Source: Actinocatenispora thailandica (GTDB lineage Bacteria; Actinomycetota; Actinomycetes; Mycobacteriales; Micromonosporaceae). Taken from it: a stretch of 64,000 nucleotides of DNA. Below, one piece after another: positions 1-11,034 of this stretch. The stretch's first letter is position 1, and each line of letters opens with the position of its first letter. The translations under genes were made by a program, and so were the position numbers. The stretch spans positions 2,664,198 through 2,728,197 of the forward strand of contig NZ_AP023355.1 of assembly GCF_016865425.1 (NCBI RefSeq), given 5' to 3'. The notes below the pieces were generated by a model, which was given only the letters and a program-made list of their open reading frames with translations, was not told the DNA's origin and searched no databases.

Positions 1-3000
1 AACGCGACCCCGAGCGCGTCCCGGACCCGGCCGGCGTCCTCGATCGCGACGACCCGGTCGACCCCGGCGATGCGCACCACGATCGCCCGGCGGGTGGCGA
101 TCAGCTCATCGAAGTGCGCCGGCTCGATGCCGCGTTCCGCGCCCTCCGCGGTGGACAGATCGCCGATCAGGCGAAGGATCTCCGCCGCGTCCTCGACATC
201 GCGGGCGCGCCGGTCCGGGGTGCGCCACTGCAGCCGGCGCTCGGTCTCCGCGACCACCTCCGGATCGAGCAGCTCGCGCAGCTCGGCCGCGCCCAGCAAC
301 TCCGCCAGCAGCACCGGATCCAGCTCCAGGGCCGCCGCCCGCCGCTCCGCCAGCGGGGCGTCGCCCTCGTACAGGAAGGCGCCGACGTAGCCGAACAGCA
401 GCGACCGGGCGAACGGCGAGGGCCGTTGCGTCTCGACCTCGACCAGCCGCACCGAGCGGGCCGCGATCGCCGTCGCCAGCTCGCCCAGCGCCGGCAGGTC
501 GAACACGTCGCGCAGGCACTCCCGGGCCGCCTCCAGCGTGATCGGGAAGTCGTCGTACTCCCGGGCCACGTCGAGCAGTTGCGCGGCCCGCTGCCGCTGC
601 TGCCACAGCGGCCGGCGGCGGCGCGGATCGCGGCGCGGCAGCAGCAGCGCCCGCGCCGCGCACTCCCGGAACCGGGACGCGAACAGCGCCGAGGTACCGA
701 CCACGTCGCGGACGATCTGGGTCAGCTCGTCGGCGTCGAACGCCACGAGATCGGCGCCGGGCGGCTCGTCCGCGGTGTCCGGCAGCCGCACCACGATGCC
801 GTCGTCGGCCGGCTGCGCCTGCGCCTCCAGCCCGTACCGCTCGCGCAGCCGGGCGGCGATCGCGAGCGCCCACGGCGCGTTCACCCGCTCGCCGAACACC
901 GAGTGCACGACCAGCCGCCAGTCGCCCAGCTCGTCGCGGAACCGCTCCACCAGGATCGTCCGGTCGTCCGGCACGTGCCCGGCGGTCTCCTGTTGCTCGC
1001 CGACGTAGCGCACCAGGTTGCCGGCCGCCCAGTCGTCCATCCCGGCGGCGCGCAGCGCCTCGGTCGCGGCGGCCGGGTCGGCGCCGGCCACCTCGCGTTG
1101 CAGTGCGCCGATCGCGCGGCCCAGCTCGGCGGGGCGGCCGACCGTGTCGCCCTTCCAGAACGGCATCCGGGCCGGCGCACCCGGCGCCGGGGAGACCAGC
1201 ACCCGGTCCGGCGTGATGTCCTCGATCCGCCAGCTGGTCGAGCCGAGCAGGAAGACATCGCCGACCCGCGACTCGTACACCATCTCCTCGTCCAGCTCAC
1301 CGACCCGGGCCGCCTTCTCGGCGCCGGCCAGGTAGACGCCGAACAGGCCACGGTCGGGGATGGTGCCACCGGAGATCACCGCCAGCCGTTGCGCGCCGGG
1401 CCGGCCGGAGAGCCGTTCGGTACTGCGGTCCCACACCAGCCGGGGCCGCAGCTCGGCGAACGCGGTCGACGGGTACCGCCCGGACAGCATGTCCAGCACC
1501 GCGTGCAGGGCCGAGTCGGGCAGCTCGGCGAACGGGGCCGCGCGGCGGACCAGCCCGGCGAGGTCCGGCACCGACCAGTCGTCCAGCGCCACCATCGCCA
1601 CGATCTGCTGCGCCAGCACGTCCAGCGGGTTGCGCGGGTAGTGCAGCTCCTCGATCTCGCCGCCGCGCATCCGGGTCGCGACCACCGCGCACGGTGCGAG
1701 ATCGCCACGGTGCTTCGGGAAGACCACGCCGCGGCTCGGCGCGCCGACCTGGTGGCCGGCCCGGCCGACCCGCTGCAAGCCGGACGCGACGCTCGGCGGC
1801 GCCTCCACCTGCACCACCAGGTCGACCGCGCCCATGTCGATGCCCAGCTCCAGGCTGGAGGTGGCCACCACGGCCGGCAGCGACCCGGACTTGAGCTGCT
1901 CCTCGATCAGCTTGCGTTCCTCGCGGGAGACCGACCCGTGGTGGGCCCGCGCGATGACCGCGGCGGCGCCGGCCGCCACCCCGGACTCGCCGACCGCCTC
2001 GGCCGGGAACCCTGCCGTACCGACCGGGGCCGGCGCCAGCTCGTCCGGCGGCTCGGCGCCGGTGAGCCGTTCGGCGTGCAGCTCGTTGAGCCGGGCGCAG
2101 AGCCGCTCGGCGAGCCGGCGGGAGTTCGCGAACACGATGGTGGAGCGGTGCGCGAGGATCAGGTCCAGCACCCGGCTCTCCACCGCCGGCCAGATCGACG
2201 GGCGGCGCGGTGGTGGCGACCCCGGATCGTACGGATCGGGGTCGTCGGCCGGCACCTCGTCGAGCGCCGTCATGTCGGCCACCGGTACCTGCACGGACAG
2301 CTCGACGGTCTTGCCGGACGCCGGCGCGACCACCTCGACCGGCCGGCTGCCGGCCAGGAACCGGGCGGTCTCGTCGATCGGCCGGACCGTGGCGGACAGC
2401 CCGATGCGCTGGGCGGGGGCGGGCAGCAGCGCGTCCAGCCGCTCCAGCGACAGCGCCAGGTGCGCGCCCCGCTTGGTGGCGCACACCGCGTGCACCTCGT
2501 CGACGATCACCGTGTCGACGCCGCGCAGTGCCTCCCGCGCCGCCGAGGTGAGCAGCAGGAACAGCGACTCGGGCGTGGTGATCAGGATGTCCGGCGGGGT
2601 ACGCGCGAAGCTGCGCCGCTCGGCGGCCGGAGTGTCGCCGGTGCGCATCCCGACGGTGATGTCGGGCCGGGCCAGGCCGAGCCGTTGCGCGGCCTGGCCG
2701 ATGCCGGCGAGCGGGGCGCGCAGGTTGCGTTCGATGTCGACCGCGAGCGCTTTCAGTGGGCTGACGTAGAGCACCCGGCAGCGCCGGGTCGGCTCCGGCG
2801 CGGGCGCGGCGGCCAGCCGGTCCAGCGACCAGAGGAAGGCGGCGAGCGTCTTGCCGGACCCGGTCGGCGCGACCACCAGCGTGTTGGATCCGGACCGGAT
2901 CGACGACCACGCGCCGGCCTGCGCGGCGGTCGGCGCCGCGAACGCGGCGTCGAACCACTGCCGGGTGGCCGTGCCGAAGCCGGCCAGCGCCTCCTCGTCT

Positions 3001-3005
3001 GCCAT
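1..3005 (-). CDS. lhr: Lhr-family ATP-dependent superfamily 2 helicase, N-terminal ~1000 residues (3' end outside window)
   Basis: Large 3'-to-5' DNA/RNA-DNA helicase of the Lhr type, tied to DNA repair in mycobacteria. The frame is open from ATG at 3005 to the window edge (about 1001 codons), so the C-terminal third of a roughly 1500-residue protein is missing. Visible motifs: Walker A APTGSGKT at residues 46-53, a DEVH box (VIVDEVHAV, near residue 170) instead of DEAD, TTPESLFLLL, a motif III-like GLSAT, and a motif VI QRVGRAGHQVG. The winged-helix and Lhr core regions follow. The start is preceded by AGGATGAAGGG. I checked the frame at four distant points and found no break. A gene on the same strand lies 137 bp upstream. 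Family assignment is firm; the damage-response role is inferred from relatives. Confidence 0.93.
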   Translation of the reverse strand, partial: MADEEALAGFGTATRQWFDAAFAAPTAAQAGAWSSIRSGSNTLVVAPTGSGKTLAAFLWSLDRLAAAPAPEPTRRCRVLYVSPLKALAVDIERNLRAPLAGIGQAAQRLGLARPDITVGMRTGDTPAAERRSFARTPPDILITTPESLFLLLTSAAREALRGVDTVIVDEVHAVCATKRGAHLALSLERLDALLPAPAQRIGLSATVRPIDETARFLAGSRPVEVVAPASGKTVELSVQVPVADMTALDEVPADDPDPYDPGSPPPRRPSIWPAVESRVLDLILAHRSTIVFANSRRLAERLCARLNELHAERLTGAEPPDELAPAPVGTAGFPAEAVGESGVAAGAAAVIARAHHGSVSREERKLIEEQLKSGSLPAVVATSSLELGIDMGAVDLVVQVEAPPSVASGLQRVGRAGHQVGAPSRGVVFPKHRGDLAPCAVVATRMRGGEIEELHYPRNPLDVLAQQIVAMVALDDWSVPDLAGLVRRAAPFAELPDSALHAVLDMLSGRYPSTAFAELRPRLVWDRSTERLSGRPGAQRLAVISGGTIPDRGLFGVYLAGAEKAARVGELDEEMVYESRVGDVFLLGSTSWRIEDITPDRVLVSPAPGAPARMPFWKGDTVGRPAELGRAIGALQREVAGADPAAATEALRAAGMDDWAAGNLVRYVGEQQETAGHVPDDRTILVERFRDELGDWRLVVHSVFGERVNAPWALAIAARLRERYGLEAQAQPADDGIVVRLPDTADEPPGADLVAFDADELTQIVRDVVGTSALFASRFRECAARALLLPRRDPRRRRPLWQQRQRAAQLLDVAREYDDFPITLEAARECLRDVFDLPALGELATAIAARSVRLVEVETQRPSPFARSLLFGYVGAFLYEGDAPLAERRAAALELDPVLLAELLGAAELRELLDPEVVAETERRLQWRTPDRRARDVEDAAEILRLIGDLSTAEGAERGIEPAHFDELIATRRAIVVRIAGVDRVVAIEDAGRVRDALGVA

Positions 3006-3142
3006 CCCTTCATCCTGCCGCGCGGGTGTGACGCTCCCGGCCGCCCCGCCGGTCCGGCACCGACGCCACAGCTGGACCCGGACCGCTCGCGAGGCTCGGC
3101 CCAGGTTGGGGCGAATGCGCCGCGCGCGGCGTTCTGGCCGGT

Positions 3143-4389
3143 TCAGCCGGCGTGCAGCCGGGCGCGCAGGCGGTCCCGGATCGCCGGCCACTCGTCCGCG
3201 GTCATCGCGTAGTAGACGGTGTCCCGCAGGCTTCCGTCGACCCGCTGCATGTGCGCCCGGAAGACCCCTTCGCGGGTGGCGCCGAGCCGCTCGATGGCCC
3301 GCTGCGACCGTTCGTTGCCGATGTCGGTGCGCCAGGAGACCCGACGCGCGCCGAGTGTCTCGAAGGCCCGGGTCAGCAGCAGCAGCTTGGCCTCGGTGTT
3401 GTGCCCGGTACGCCAGTGCGCCGAGCCGAGCCAGGTGTAGCCGATCTCCAGCCGCCGATGCGCCGGTACCACCTCGTAGTAGCTGGTCACGCCGACCGCC
3501 CGGCCGGTACCGCGGTCGATCTGCGCCCACGGCACCCGGTCACCGGCGGCCGCGGCGGTCAGCGCGGCGGTGATCTCGTGCGCCATCTCGCCCCGGGTGG
3601 CCGGCTGCGGTCCGGACAGCCAGCGCCACACCCGCGGATCCCGGCCGGCCTCGAACAGGTCGTCGACGTGGTCGAGCGACAGCGGCTCCAGCCGTACCCG
3701 CTCGCCGGTGAGCGGCTCGGCGGTCAGCCACGCCGACCGGGGCGGCTCGGCGCCGCGCTGCCAGCCGACCAGGTACGGCGGCAGGGCGACGCCGTTGTCC
3801 GACCGCGGTGGCCCGGCGACGGTGCGCAGCGGCAGCACCCCCGCCCAGTACGGCAGGTCGAGGTCCGCCTCGTCGTCGCCCACGGTGGCTGGCCGGATCT
3901 TGGCCGCGACCTCGGTCAACGGCAGCGCCAGGATGCTGACCTGGGCCAGCTCCCTGCGGTTGGGTGGCCGGGAGTCCGTGGAACGGCCGGCGGCGAGCTT
4001 GTCGACCAGCGCGGCGGCCACGGCGAGCTTGGTCGGCTCGTCGGTCACCGGGCGGGCCAGCCCGTGCGCGATCACCGATCTCGACGGTGCCGAGTGATGT
4101 GCCTGCGCGCGGGCGAACACCAGCCCGTCCAGGATCGTCGCGGCGACCGTCACCGGTAGCCCGCCGTCGCGGGCCGCGAGCGAGCTGCTCGCCCCGGTCG
4201 AGGCGTGCAGGTAGACGGTCTCCCCGATGCGCACGTGCACGGTCGGTATCACCCGCGGCAACCCGTCGACCACGTAGCCGAGGTGGCAGTACAGCGCCTC
4301 GTCGAGGATCTCGTGGATGGTCCGGTGGTCGCGATGCATCCGCTCCGGATGCCGGCGGGGGTGGTGGCCGGGTTGGCGGGGTAGGTCAT
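3143..4389 (-). CDS. PNPOx-like FMN-binding split-barrel domain fused to a RimJ/RimL-type GNAT acetyltransferase (apparent one-base frameshift near the N-terminus)
   Basis: Two-domain protein. The first ~190 residues resemble the pyridoxamine 5'-phosphate oxidase-like flavin family (EALYCHLGYVVDG, VYLHASTGASSSLAARDG). The last ~200 are a GNAT domain of the RimJ/RimL class (GERVRLEPLSLDHVDDLF, IGNERSQRAIERLGATREG). ATG at 4389 has a good GAGGGG ribosome site but reads in frame for only 11 residues (MTYPANPATTP). The conserved protein continues in another frame from RRHPERMHRDHR. One extra C in the C5 run (G5 at 4357-4361 on the plus strand) joins them to a 415-residue protein. If the break is real, ATG at 4339 is the only internal start, and its ribosome site is poor. 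The gene diverges from a MocR regulator and is its likely target. Substrates of both domains are unknown. Confidence 0.8.
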
Positions 4390-4416
4390 GACGCGCCCCT
4401 CGATGCGGTTCCGATT

Positions 4417-4441
4417 TTGTTCTAGTACAATCTATTGATTG
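4417..4441. promoter_or_regulatory. Divergent promoter/operator of the MocR pair
   Basis: A 14-bp inverted repeat, TTGT-N-CTAG-N-ACAA, lies at 4417-4430. It overlaps a plus-strand -10 hexamer TACAAT at 4426-4431, which ends nine bases before GTG 4441. This AT-rich island is unlike its surroundings. It sits between a MocR regulator and its divergent flavin-domain partner, where MocR proteins normally bind. Operator function is inferred. Confidence 0.55.
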
Positions 4442-5787
4442 TGACAGCACAGTATCACGGGCGTACCTCGGCAGACATCGCCGCGAGCATCGAGAGCTCC
4501 GTCACCGCCGGCGAGCTGGCCCCCGGCGACGCGCTGCCCACCGTGCGCGCACTGGCCGCCGAGCTGCGGGTCAGCCCGGCCACCGTCGCCGCCGCGTACC
4601 GGGAGCTGCGACAGCGCGCCGTGATCGAGACCGCCGGCCGGGCCGGCACCCGGGTCCGGGCCCGCCCCGCGGTCGGCGCGCCCCGCCCCGGCCGGATGGC
4701 GTACCGGCTCGATCTGCCGGCCGGTGCCCGCGACCTGTCCGGCGGCGGGCCGGACCGGCGGCTGCTGCCCGCCCTCGCCGCCCCGCTGGCCCGCCTCGCC
4801 GAGCAGCCCGCCTGGCGCACCGGCCACGGGTACGACACCGCCGGGCCGCTGCCCGACCTGCTCGACCACGCCGCCGCCCGGCTGACCGCCGACGGGGTGC
4901 CCGCGGACGCGCTGGCCGTCACCGGCGGCGCGCTCGACGGCATCGAACGCACCCTGACCGCCCAACTCGCCCCCGGCGACCGGGTCGCCGTGGAGGACCC
5001 CGGCTGGGCCAACCTGCTCGACCTGCTCGCCGCGTTGCGGCTGGATCCGGTCCCGATGCCGGTCGACGACGACGGGCCCACCGAGGCGGGCCTGCGCGGC
5101 GCGCTCGCCCTGGGGGCGCGTGCGGTGCTGGTCACCAACCGGGCACAGAACCCCACCGGCGCCACCCTCACCGCGGCCCGCGCCGGCCGGCTGCGGGCGC
5201 TGCTCGCCGAACGGCCCGAGGTGCTCGTCATCGAGGACGACCACGCGGCCGAACTGTCCGAGACGGCGCTCGCCACGCTGACCGGGAGCACCGACAGCTG
5301 GGCCTTCCTGCGCTCGGTCTCCAAGCCGTACGGGCCGGACCTGCGCCTGGCGGTGCTGGCCGGTGACGCCCGTACGGTCGGGCGGGTGCGTGGCCGGCAG
5401 CGGGTCGGCGCCGGTTGGGTGTCCACCGTGCTGCAACAGCTGGTGCTCGAACTGTGGCGCGACCCGCAGGCCGGCGCGCAGGTCGCCGCGGCCCGCACCG
5501 AGTACCGGCGCCGCCGCGACGGTCTGGTCGCCGCGCTGGCCGACCGCGGCGTCACCGCACACGGCCGCAGCGGCATCAACGTGTGGGTACCGGTGGCCGA
5601 CGAGACGGTCCCGCTGACCCGGCTGCGGGACGCCGGCTGGGTGGTCGCACCCGGAGCCGCGTTCCGGCTGGCCAGCGCGCCCGGTCTGCGGATCACGATC
5701 AGCGGCGTCGAGGTCGCGGAGCTGGCCCGGCTCGCCGACTCGGTCGCGGCCGCGGTGGCCGTCCGTACCGCCGGCTACGGCGCCTGA
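4441..5787 (+). CDS. MocR/PdxR-type regulator: GntR winged helix plus fold-type I aminotransferase domain
   Basis: PLP-sensing transcription regulator of the MocR group, 448 residues. Residues ~5-75 form a GntR-like winged helix ([24 protein letters not shown] is characteristic in part, with [16 protein letters not shown]). The rest is a class I aminotransferase fold with EDPGW, QNPTG, IEDDH and the Schiff-base lysine in SVSKPYG. TTG 4435 and GTG 4441 are both possible starts. GTG was chosen because a TACAAT -10 element ends nine bases upstream and there is no ribosome site, so the transcript may be essentially leaderless. MocR proteins commonly control a divergent vitamin B6 or PLP-related gene, and the PNPOx-domain gene next door fits. 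The ligand is most likely PLP plus an unknown amine or amino acid. Confidence 0.9.
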   Translation: MTAQYHGRTSADIAASIESSVTAGELAPGDALPTVRALAAELRVSPATVAAAYRELRQRAVIETAGRAGTRVRARPAVGAPRPGRMAYRLDLPAGARDLSGGGPDRRLLPALAAPLARLAEQPAWRTGHGYDTAGPLPDLLDHAAARLTADGVPADALAVTGGALDGIERTLTAQLAPGDRVAVEDPGWANLLDLLAALRLDPVPMPVDDDGPTEAGLRGALALGARAVLVTNRAQNPTGATLTAARAGRLRALLAERPEVLVIEDDHAAELSETALATLTGSTDSWAFLRSVSKPYGPDLRLAVLAGDARTVGRVRGRQRVGAGWVSTVLQQLVLELWRDPQAGAQVAAARTEYRRRRDGLVAALADRGVTAHGRSGINVWVPVADETVPLTRLRDAGWVVAPGAAFRLASAPGLRITISGVEVAELARLADSVAAAVAVRTAGYGA

Positions 5788-6039
5788 CGCGGGTGCCGCC
5801 GCCGGGGACGCACCCGGGTGGGCGGTGCCATTGGGTGCGCGGGCGGGCGCGCCACGTCTCGCCCTGGAGGCAGTCGTCGAGGTCGCCCCCACCGAGCGCG
5901 CGGGAGACGGCTGCCGGGGTGGTGACGGAGTGGCGGGCGTCTCCCGGCGGACGCCGACGGCGAACGCGGAGTGGGAGCCCGAGGGCCGGCGGGATACGGT
6001 CGAGAGCACACCCGGCACGACCCGTTTGCGGAGGACACG

Positions 6040-6240
6040 GTGCGGCGAACCGACTTCTGGCGCCGAATGGAACACGTTTTCGGCTCGGCCTACGCCCGCA
6101 GCGTGGCCGCCGACCAGGTGCTCCCACAACTCGGCGGGCGCACCGTCGAGCAGGCGTTCGCCGGCGGCGAGGAAACGGTCGTGGTGTGGCGCGCGATCTG
6201 CCAGGCGTACACCGATCGGGTGCCCGGCACGCTGCGCTGA
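6040..6240 (+). CDS. DUF3046 small protein upstream of recA
   Basis: A 66-residue protein starting [15 protein letters not shown] and containing [15 protein letters not shown] and VWRAICQAY. This is the signature of the actinobacterial DUF3046 family, normally found directly 5' of recA. GTG 6040 is the start because GGAGG lies five bases upstream and relatives start at this position; longer in-frame extension has no such support. A candidate -10 element TACGGT lies at 5995-6000, giving a leader of about 30 nt. Function is unknown. Constant linkage to recA suggests, but does not show, a role connected with recombination or its control. Confidence 0.9.
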   Translation: MRRTDFWRRMEHVFGSAYARSVAADQVLPQLGGRTVEQAFAGGEETVVVWRAICQAYTDRVPGTLR

Positions 6241-6267
6241 CCAGGCCCGCGCGTGTCGCCCGGCGTT

Positions 6268-6281
6268 CGAACAGGCGTTCG
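6268..6281. promoter_or_regulatory. LexA (SOS) box upstream of recA
   Basis: CGAACAGGCGTTCG matches the actinobacterial SOS box (TCGAAC-N4-GTTCGA), with 11 of 12 conserved positions when the flanking T is counted. It lies 85-98 bp upstream of GTG 6366, as expected for LexA control of recA. Confidence 0.85.
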
Positions 6282-6285
6282 GGTA

Positions 6286-6313
6286 GTGTCCACAGGGGTA
6301 GTCGTTGTCCACA
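6286..6313 (+). promoter_or_regulatory. Two DnaA-box-like nonamers in the recA promoter region
   Basis: GTGTCCACA at 6286-6294 and TTGTCCACA at 6305-6313 lie 19 bp apart in the same orientation, between the LexA box and the damage promoter. TTGTCCACA is the preferred actinobacterial DnaA box. Binding is not shown, and nine-base sites can occur by chance. Confidence 0.45.
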
Positions 6314-6335
6314 GACGCGGTGCGCCGGGTCGTTT

Positions 6336-6358
6336 CTGTCAGACCGGGCGCCTAGCGT
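6336..6358 (+). promoter_or_regulatory. PafBC-type (LexA-independent) DNA-damage promoter of recA
   Basis: CTGTCAGAC, then exactly eight bases, then TAGCGT. Compare the mycobacterial RecA-NDp consensus TTGTCRGTG-N8-TANNNT bound by PafBC. Transcription would begin near 6365, which is either directly at GTG 6366 (leaderless) or about 46 nt before ATG 6411. Confidence 0.7.
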
Positions 6359-6410
6359 GTCAGCCGTGACCAAGCGATCGAACGCTAAGGCGGCAGTAGG
6401 GGTGGCAGGC

Positions 6411-7469
6411 ATGGCAGCTGGGGGAGCAAGCTCCGATCGGACGAAAGCGCTGGACATGGCGCTCGCCCAGATCGACAAGCAGTTCGGCAAGGGCTCGGTG
6501 ATGCGGCTCGGCGACCGGACCGCGCAGCCGGTCTCCGCGATACCCACCGGGTCCATCGCGCTGGATGTCGCGCTCGGCATCGGCGGCCTGCCCCGGGGCC
6601 GCATCATCGAGGTCTACGGCCCGGAGTCGTCGGGGAAGACGACGGTGGCGCTGCACGTGGTGGCCAACGCGCAGGCGGCCGGCGGCATCGCGGCGTTCAT
6701 CGACGCCGAGCACGCGCTCGACCCGGAGTACGCGAAGGCGCTCGGTGTCGACACCGACGCCCTGCTGGTGTCTCAGCCGGACACCGGGGAGCAGGCGCTG
6801 GAGATCATGGACATGCTGATCCGCTCCGGCGCGATCGACATCGTCGTGATCGACTCGGTGGCAGCGCTGGTGCCGCGCGCCGAGATCGAGGGCGAGATGG
6901 GCGACAGCCACGTCGGCCTGCAGGCCCGGCTGATGAGCCAGGCGCTGCGCAAGGTGACCGGTGCGCTCAACAGCTCCGGCACCACCGCGATCTTCATCAA
7001 CCAGCTCCGGGAGAAGATCGGCGTGATGTTCGGCTCGCCGGAGACCACCACCGGCGGCAAGGCGCTGAAGTTCTACGCGTCGGTCCGGCTGGACGTGCGC
7101 CGCATCGAGAGCCTGAAGGACGCCGGTGACGTGGTCGGCAACCGCACCCGGGTCAAGGTCGTCAAGAACAAGGTCGCCGCGCCGTTCAAGCAGGCCGAGT
7201 TCGACATCATGTACGGCAAGGGCATCAGCCGCGAGGGCTCGCTGATCGACGTGGGCGTCGAGCAGGGCATCATCCGCAAGTCCGGCGCCTGGTACACCTA
7301 CGAGGGCGACCAGCTCGGCCAGGGCAAGGAGAACGCCCGACAGTTCATGCGGGACAACCCGGACGTGGCCAACGAGGTCGAGAAGCGCATCAAGGAGAAG
7401 CTGAACATCGGAGCGGTGCCGGGCGCCGACGCGGCCGAGACCGTCGTCGACGACGCGGCGGACTTCTGA
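6411..7469 (+). CDS. recA: RecA recombinase
   Basis: Recombinase and LexA co-protease, 352 residues from ATG 6411. Walker A GPESSGKT at residues 70-77, Walker [12 protein letters not shown]1/L2 DNA-binding loop sequences ([24 protein letters not shown]) and the C-terminal acidic tail ([10 protein letters not shown]) are all intact. There is no intein. ATG 6411 is preceded by an AGGGG ribosome site and gives the family's usual N-terminus. GTG 6366, 15 codons upstream in frame, sits seven bases after the PafBC-type -10 element and could start a leaderless, extended form. Regulation appears dual (LexA box and PafBC promoter). recX follows four bases after the stop. Confidence 0.98.
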   Translation: MAAGGASSDRTKALDMALAQIDKQFGKGSVMRLGDRTAQPVSAIPTGSIALDVALGIGGLPRGRIIEVYGPESSGKTTVALHVVANAQAAGGIAAFIDAEHALDPEYAKALGVDTDALLVSQPDTGEQALEIMDMLIRSGAIDIVVIDSVAALVPRAEIEGEMGDSHVGLQARLMSQALRKVTGALNSSGTTAIFINQLREKIGVMFGSPETTTGGKALKFYASVRLDVRRIESLKDAGDVVGNRTRVKVVKNKVAAPFKQAEFDIMYGKGISREGSLIDVGVEQGIIRKSGAWYTYEGDQLGQGKENARQFMRDNPDVANEVEKRIKEKLNIGAVPGADAAETVVDDAADF

Positions 7470-7473
7470 GCCG

Positions 7474-8163
7474 ATGACCGAACGGCAGCCCGGGCGGGGC
7501 CGCCGACGGCGGACGGCAGGGGAGCGTGGCGCTGCGGCCACCACCCCGCCGGCCGATCCGCGACAGCAGGCGCGAGACATCTGCCTCCGGTTGCTGTCGG
7601 TGCGTCCCCGCACTCGAGCCGAGCTCGCCACCGCCCTGCGCCGACGCGGCATCCCGGACGAGGACGCCACCGCGGTGCTGGAGCGGTACGGCGAGGTCGG
7701 CATGATCGACGACGAGGCGTTCGCGAAGGCGTGGGTGACCTCTCGCCATGCCGGTCGCGGGTTGGCACGCGGTGCGCTGGCCCGGGAGCTTCGCCAGCGC
7801 GGCGTCGACTCGTCGGCGATCGGCTCGGCGCTGACCGAGCTGGACGGTGACACCGAGGCGACGATGGCGCGGGCGCTGGTCGACCGCCGGCTGCGGTCCA
7901 TGGCCGGGGTGCCCGCCGAGGTCGCGTTCCGGCGGCTGGTCGGCATGCTCGCACGCAAGGGTTACTCGTCCGGTCTGGCCGTGCGCACCGTGCGCGACGC
8001 CCTGGCCGCCCGCCCCGGCGACGACGGCTTCGTCGACGACGTGGACATGGACGCCTTGGCCGACAGTGTCGGCGGGGACGCCTTGGCCGACAGTGTCGGC
8101 GGAGACGCGTCGGCCGGCAGCGTCGGTGCCGACGGTCCGGACGGAGGCACCCGCGGCCGGTGA
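7474..8163 (+). CDS. recX: RecX, RecA-modulating protein with a repetitive acidic C-terminal tail
   Basis: RecX binds RecA filaments and tunes their activity. This 229-residue copy carries the three-helix RecX repeats (CLRLLSVRPRTRAELATALRRRG; GMIDDEAFAKAWV; RGLARGALARELRQRG; RRLVGMLARKGYS). It starts at ATG 7474, four bases after the recA stop, so it is almost certainly co-transcribed and probably translated by the same ribosomes. Residues after ~190 are not part of the RecX fold. They form an acidic tail from three tandem 27-bp units (DALADSVGG twice, then a diverged copy). The basic, disordered first 30 residues are also lineage-specific. Confidence 0.95.
   Translation: MTERQPGRGRRRRTAGERGAAATTPPADPRQQARDICLRLLSVRPRTRAELATALRRRGIPDEDATAVLERYGEVGMIDDEAFAKAWVTSRHAGRGLARGALARELRQRGVDSSAIGSALTELDGDTEATMARALVDRRLRSMAGVPAEVAFRRLVGMLARKGYSSGLAVRTVRDALAARPGDDGFVDDVDMDALADSVGGDALADSVGGDASAGSVGADGPDGGTRGR
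8050..8130 (+). repeat. In-frame 27-bp tandem repeat in the recX tail
   Basis: Three consecutive 27-bp units begin at 8050, 8077 and 8104. The first two are identical except for the last base; the third is diverged. The unit length keeps the frame, so copy-number changes would only lengthen or shorten the acidic tail. Confidence 0.9.
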
Positions 8164-8403
8164 TCGCCCGGGCCGGGCCGCCCGGTCGGGCGCCCGGCGT
8201 GACCAAGGTGTTACTGGGTGATGACCCCGCCGAGCGGCGGTCTCGATCGGGTGACATCGGCGTGTCGTGGGCGGCCGATGTGCCGGTGGCCGTCGCGCCG
8301 TCGTGGTGATCGATTCTCGGTGGGACCTGCGGTTCGGTTCGGGCCGACAGCGGCGCCCCGGCCGCCTCGCCCGCCGCCCCGTCGAGCGCGTGGGTGGGGA
8401 TCC

Positions 8404-8432
8404 TTGACCGGGGTGGCGGCGCGACTTAGCCT
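8404..8432 (+). promoter_or_regulatory. Sigma-70-type promoter for rny
   Basis: TTGACC (8404-8409), a 17-bp spacer and TAGCCT (8427-8432) give a strong housekeeping-type promoter. It would start transcription near 8439, leaving a leader of about 280 nt before rny. It shows rny can be expressed independently of recA-recX. Confidence 0.7.
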
Positions 8433-8717
8433 CAGCCGTACCAAAGGAGCAGTCCGAACCATGCGGGCAATGGGCCCGCACATAGCGTGCACGACACAAC
8501 GCCATATCGTCGCGAGAGTGACAGCGCCAAGCCGTGCGGGCGGCGACGGCGCCATACCGTCGCGAGAGCGAGGAGCAACGCAGGTGACCGGCGCTGCCGG
8601 TCACGACTGGGGTCCAGCAGGCACAGCGATGTGCCGCTGGCGTTCGTGCATGCTCGCCGCCGGGCTCTCCTTTCCGAGTGCCGTGCGTTCGCACGGCCGC
8701 GAAGGAGGGAGGCGGCC
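8433..8717 (+). other. Long rny leader with a 50-bp-spaced direct repeat and a small upstream frame
   Basis: The leader has AAAGGAG at 8443-8449, 11 bases before ATG 8461. That ATG opens an 86-codon frame (8461-8721) whose stop overlaps the rny start as ATGA. CGCCATAYCGTCGCGAGAG occurs at 8500-8518 and 8550-8568. The frame has mixed third positions and no recognisable product, so it may be a chance frame or a coupling device rather than a gene. Confidence 0.45.
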
Positions 8718-10457
<1,740 letters not shown>

Positions 10458-10466
10458 TCGCCCGCG

Positions 10467-10484
10467 GGGCGGCGGAGACCGCCC
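10467..10484 (+). terminator. Possible weak terminator hairpin after rny
   Basis: GGGCGG and CCGCCC are separated by six bases, ten bases after the rny stop. No U-tract follows. Actinobacterial terminators often lack one, but the evidence is thin. Confidence 0.35.
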
Positions 10485-10765
10485 GTTGGCCGTTCGGTCG
10501 AGCGCCGGGACGGCCCGTTGGCGGTGCCGGCGGCCGATCCGTCTCGCCCGGCCGCCGCCTCCCGCTCGGCGACCGGGCACGGCGACCGCCGCGGGCGGCC
10601 GGCGCCGGCATCGGGGATGACCCCGATCGTGTCCCCGGGGTAGGGCACCGGGGGTAACCGGGGCTTCGCCCCGGATGTGCCGCTGCGCGCCGCCCGCGAG
10701 GGTCGTAGGTATGCCAGACGATCTCCTCGCGTCGCGCCGTCCTGGCGCCGCATCCTCGCGCCGGA

Positions 10766-10873
10766 CCGATGCCGCATCGTCGCGCGGTGCCGGTGCCGCA
10801 CCGTCGCGCTGGGCCGATGCCGCATCGTCGCGCGGTGCCGGTGCCGGTGCCGGTGCCGCACCCTCGCGCCGGG
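10766..10873 (+). repeat. GC-rich imperfect tandem repeat between rny and the DUF998 gene
   Basis: Two tandem units (48 and about 60 bp) start with CCGATGCCGCATCGTCGC at 10766 and 10814. They are preceded by a partial unit and differ by inserted GGTGCC hexamers. The surrounding stretch 10485-11034 has no convincing gene. One frame stays open through it into the membrane protein (from ATG 10711) but is just Ala/Ser/Arg repeats. Confidence 0.75.
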
Positions 10874-11034
10874 CCGACGCCGCGACCTGTGGCCAGCCCC
10901 ACCCTGCGGCTACGGCTGCCGTCAGGCCCGATTCAGGTGCTTGCGGCAGTGTGCCGGCCGATTCCGGATGTGACCGTGTAAGCGGCGGTGCCGGATCGGC
11001 CGGCGCCGCGGCAAGGCCGGCCGGAGGTGAGACG

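Noticed and set aside
114-3212. 1032-codon open frame antisense to lhr
   Set aside because: Shadow frame created by the GC3 bias of the helicase gene; its translation is Arg/Gly/Gln/His-rich with no conserved motif.
10766-10873. CRISPR-like array
   Set aside because: Units are contiguous and low-complexity, with no unique spacers and no cas genes nearby.
10711-11034. N-terminal extension of the DUF998 protein starting at ATG 10711
   Set aside because: Encoded by tandem repeats, Ala/Ser/Arg only, while GTG 11035 has a strong GGAGGTGA site.
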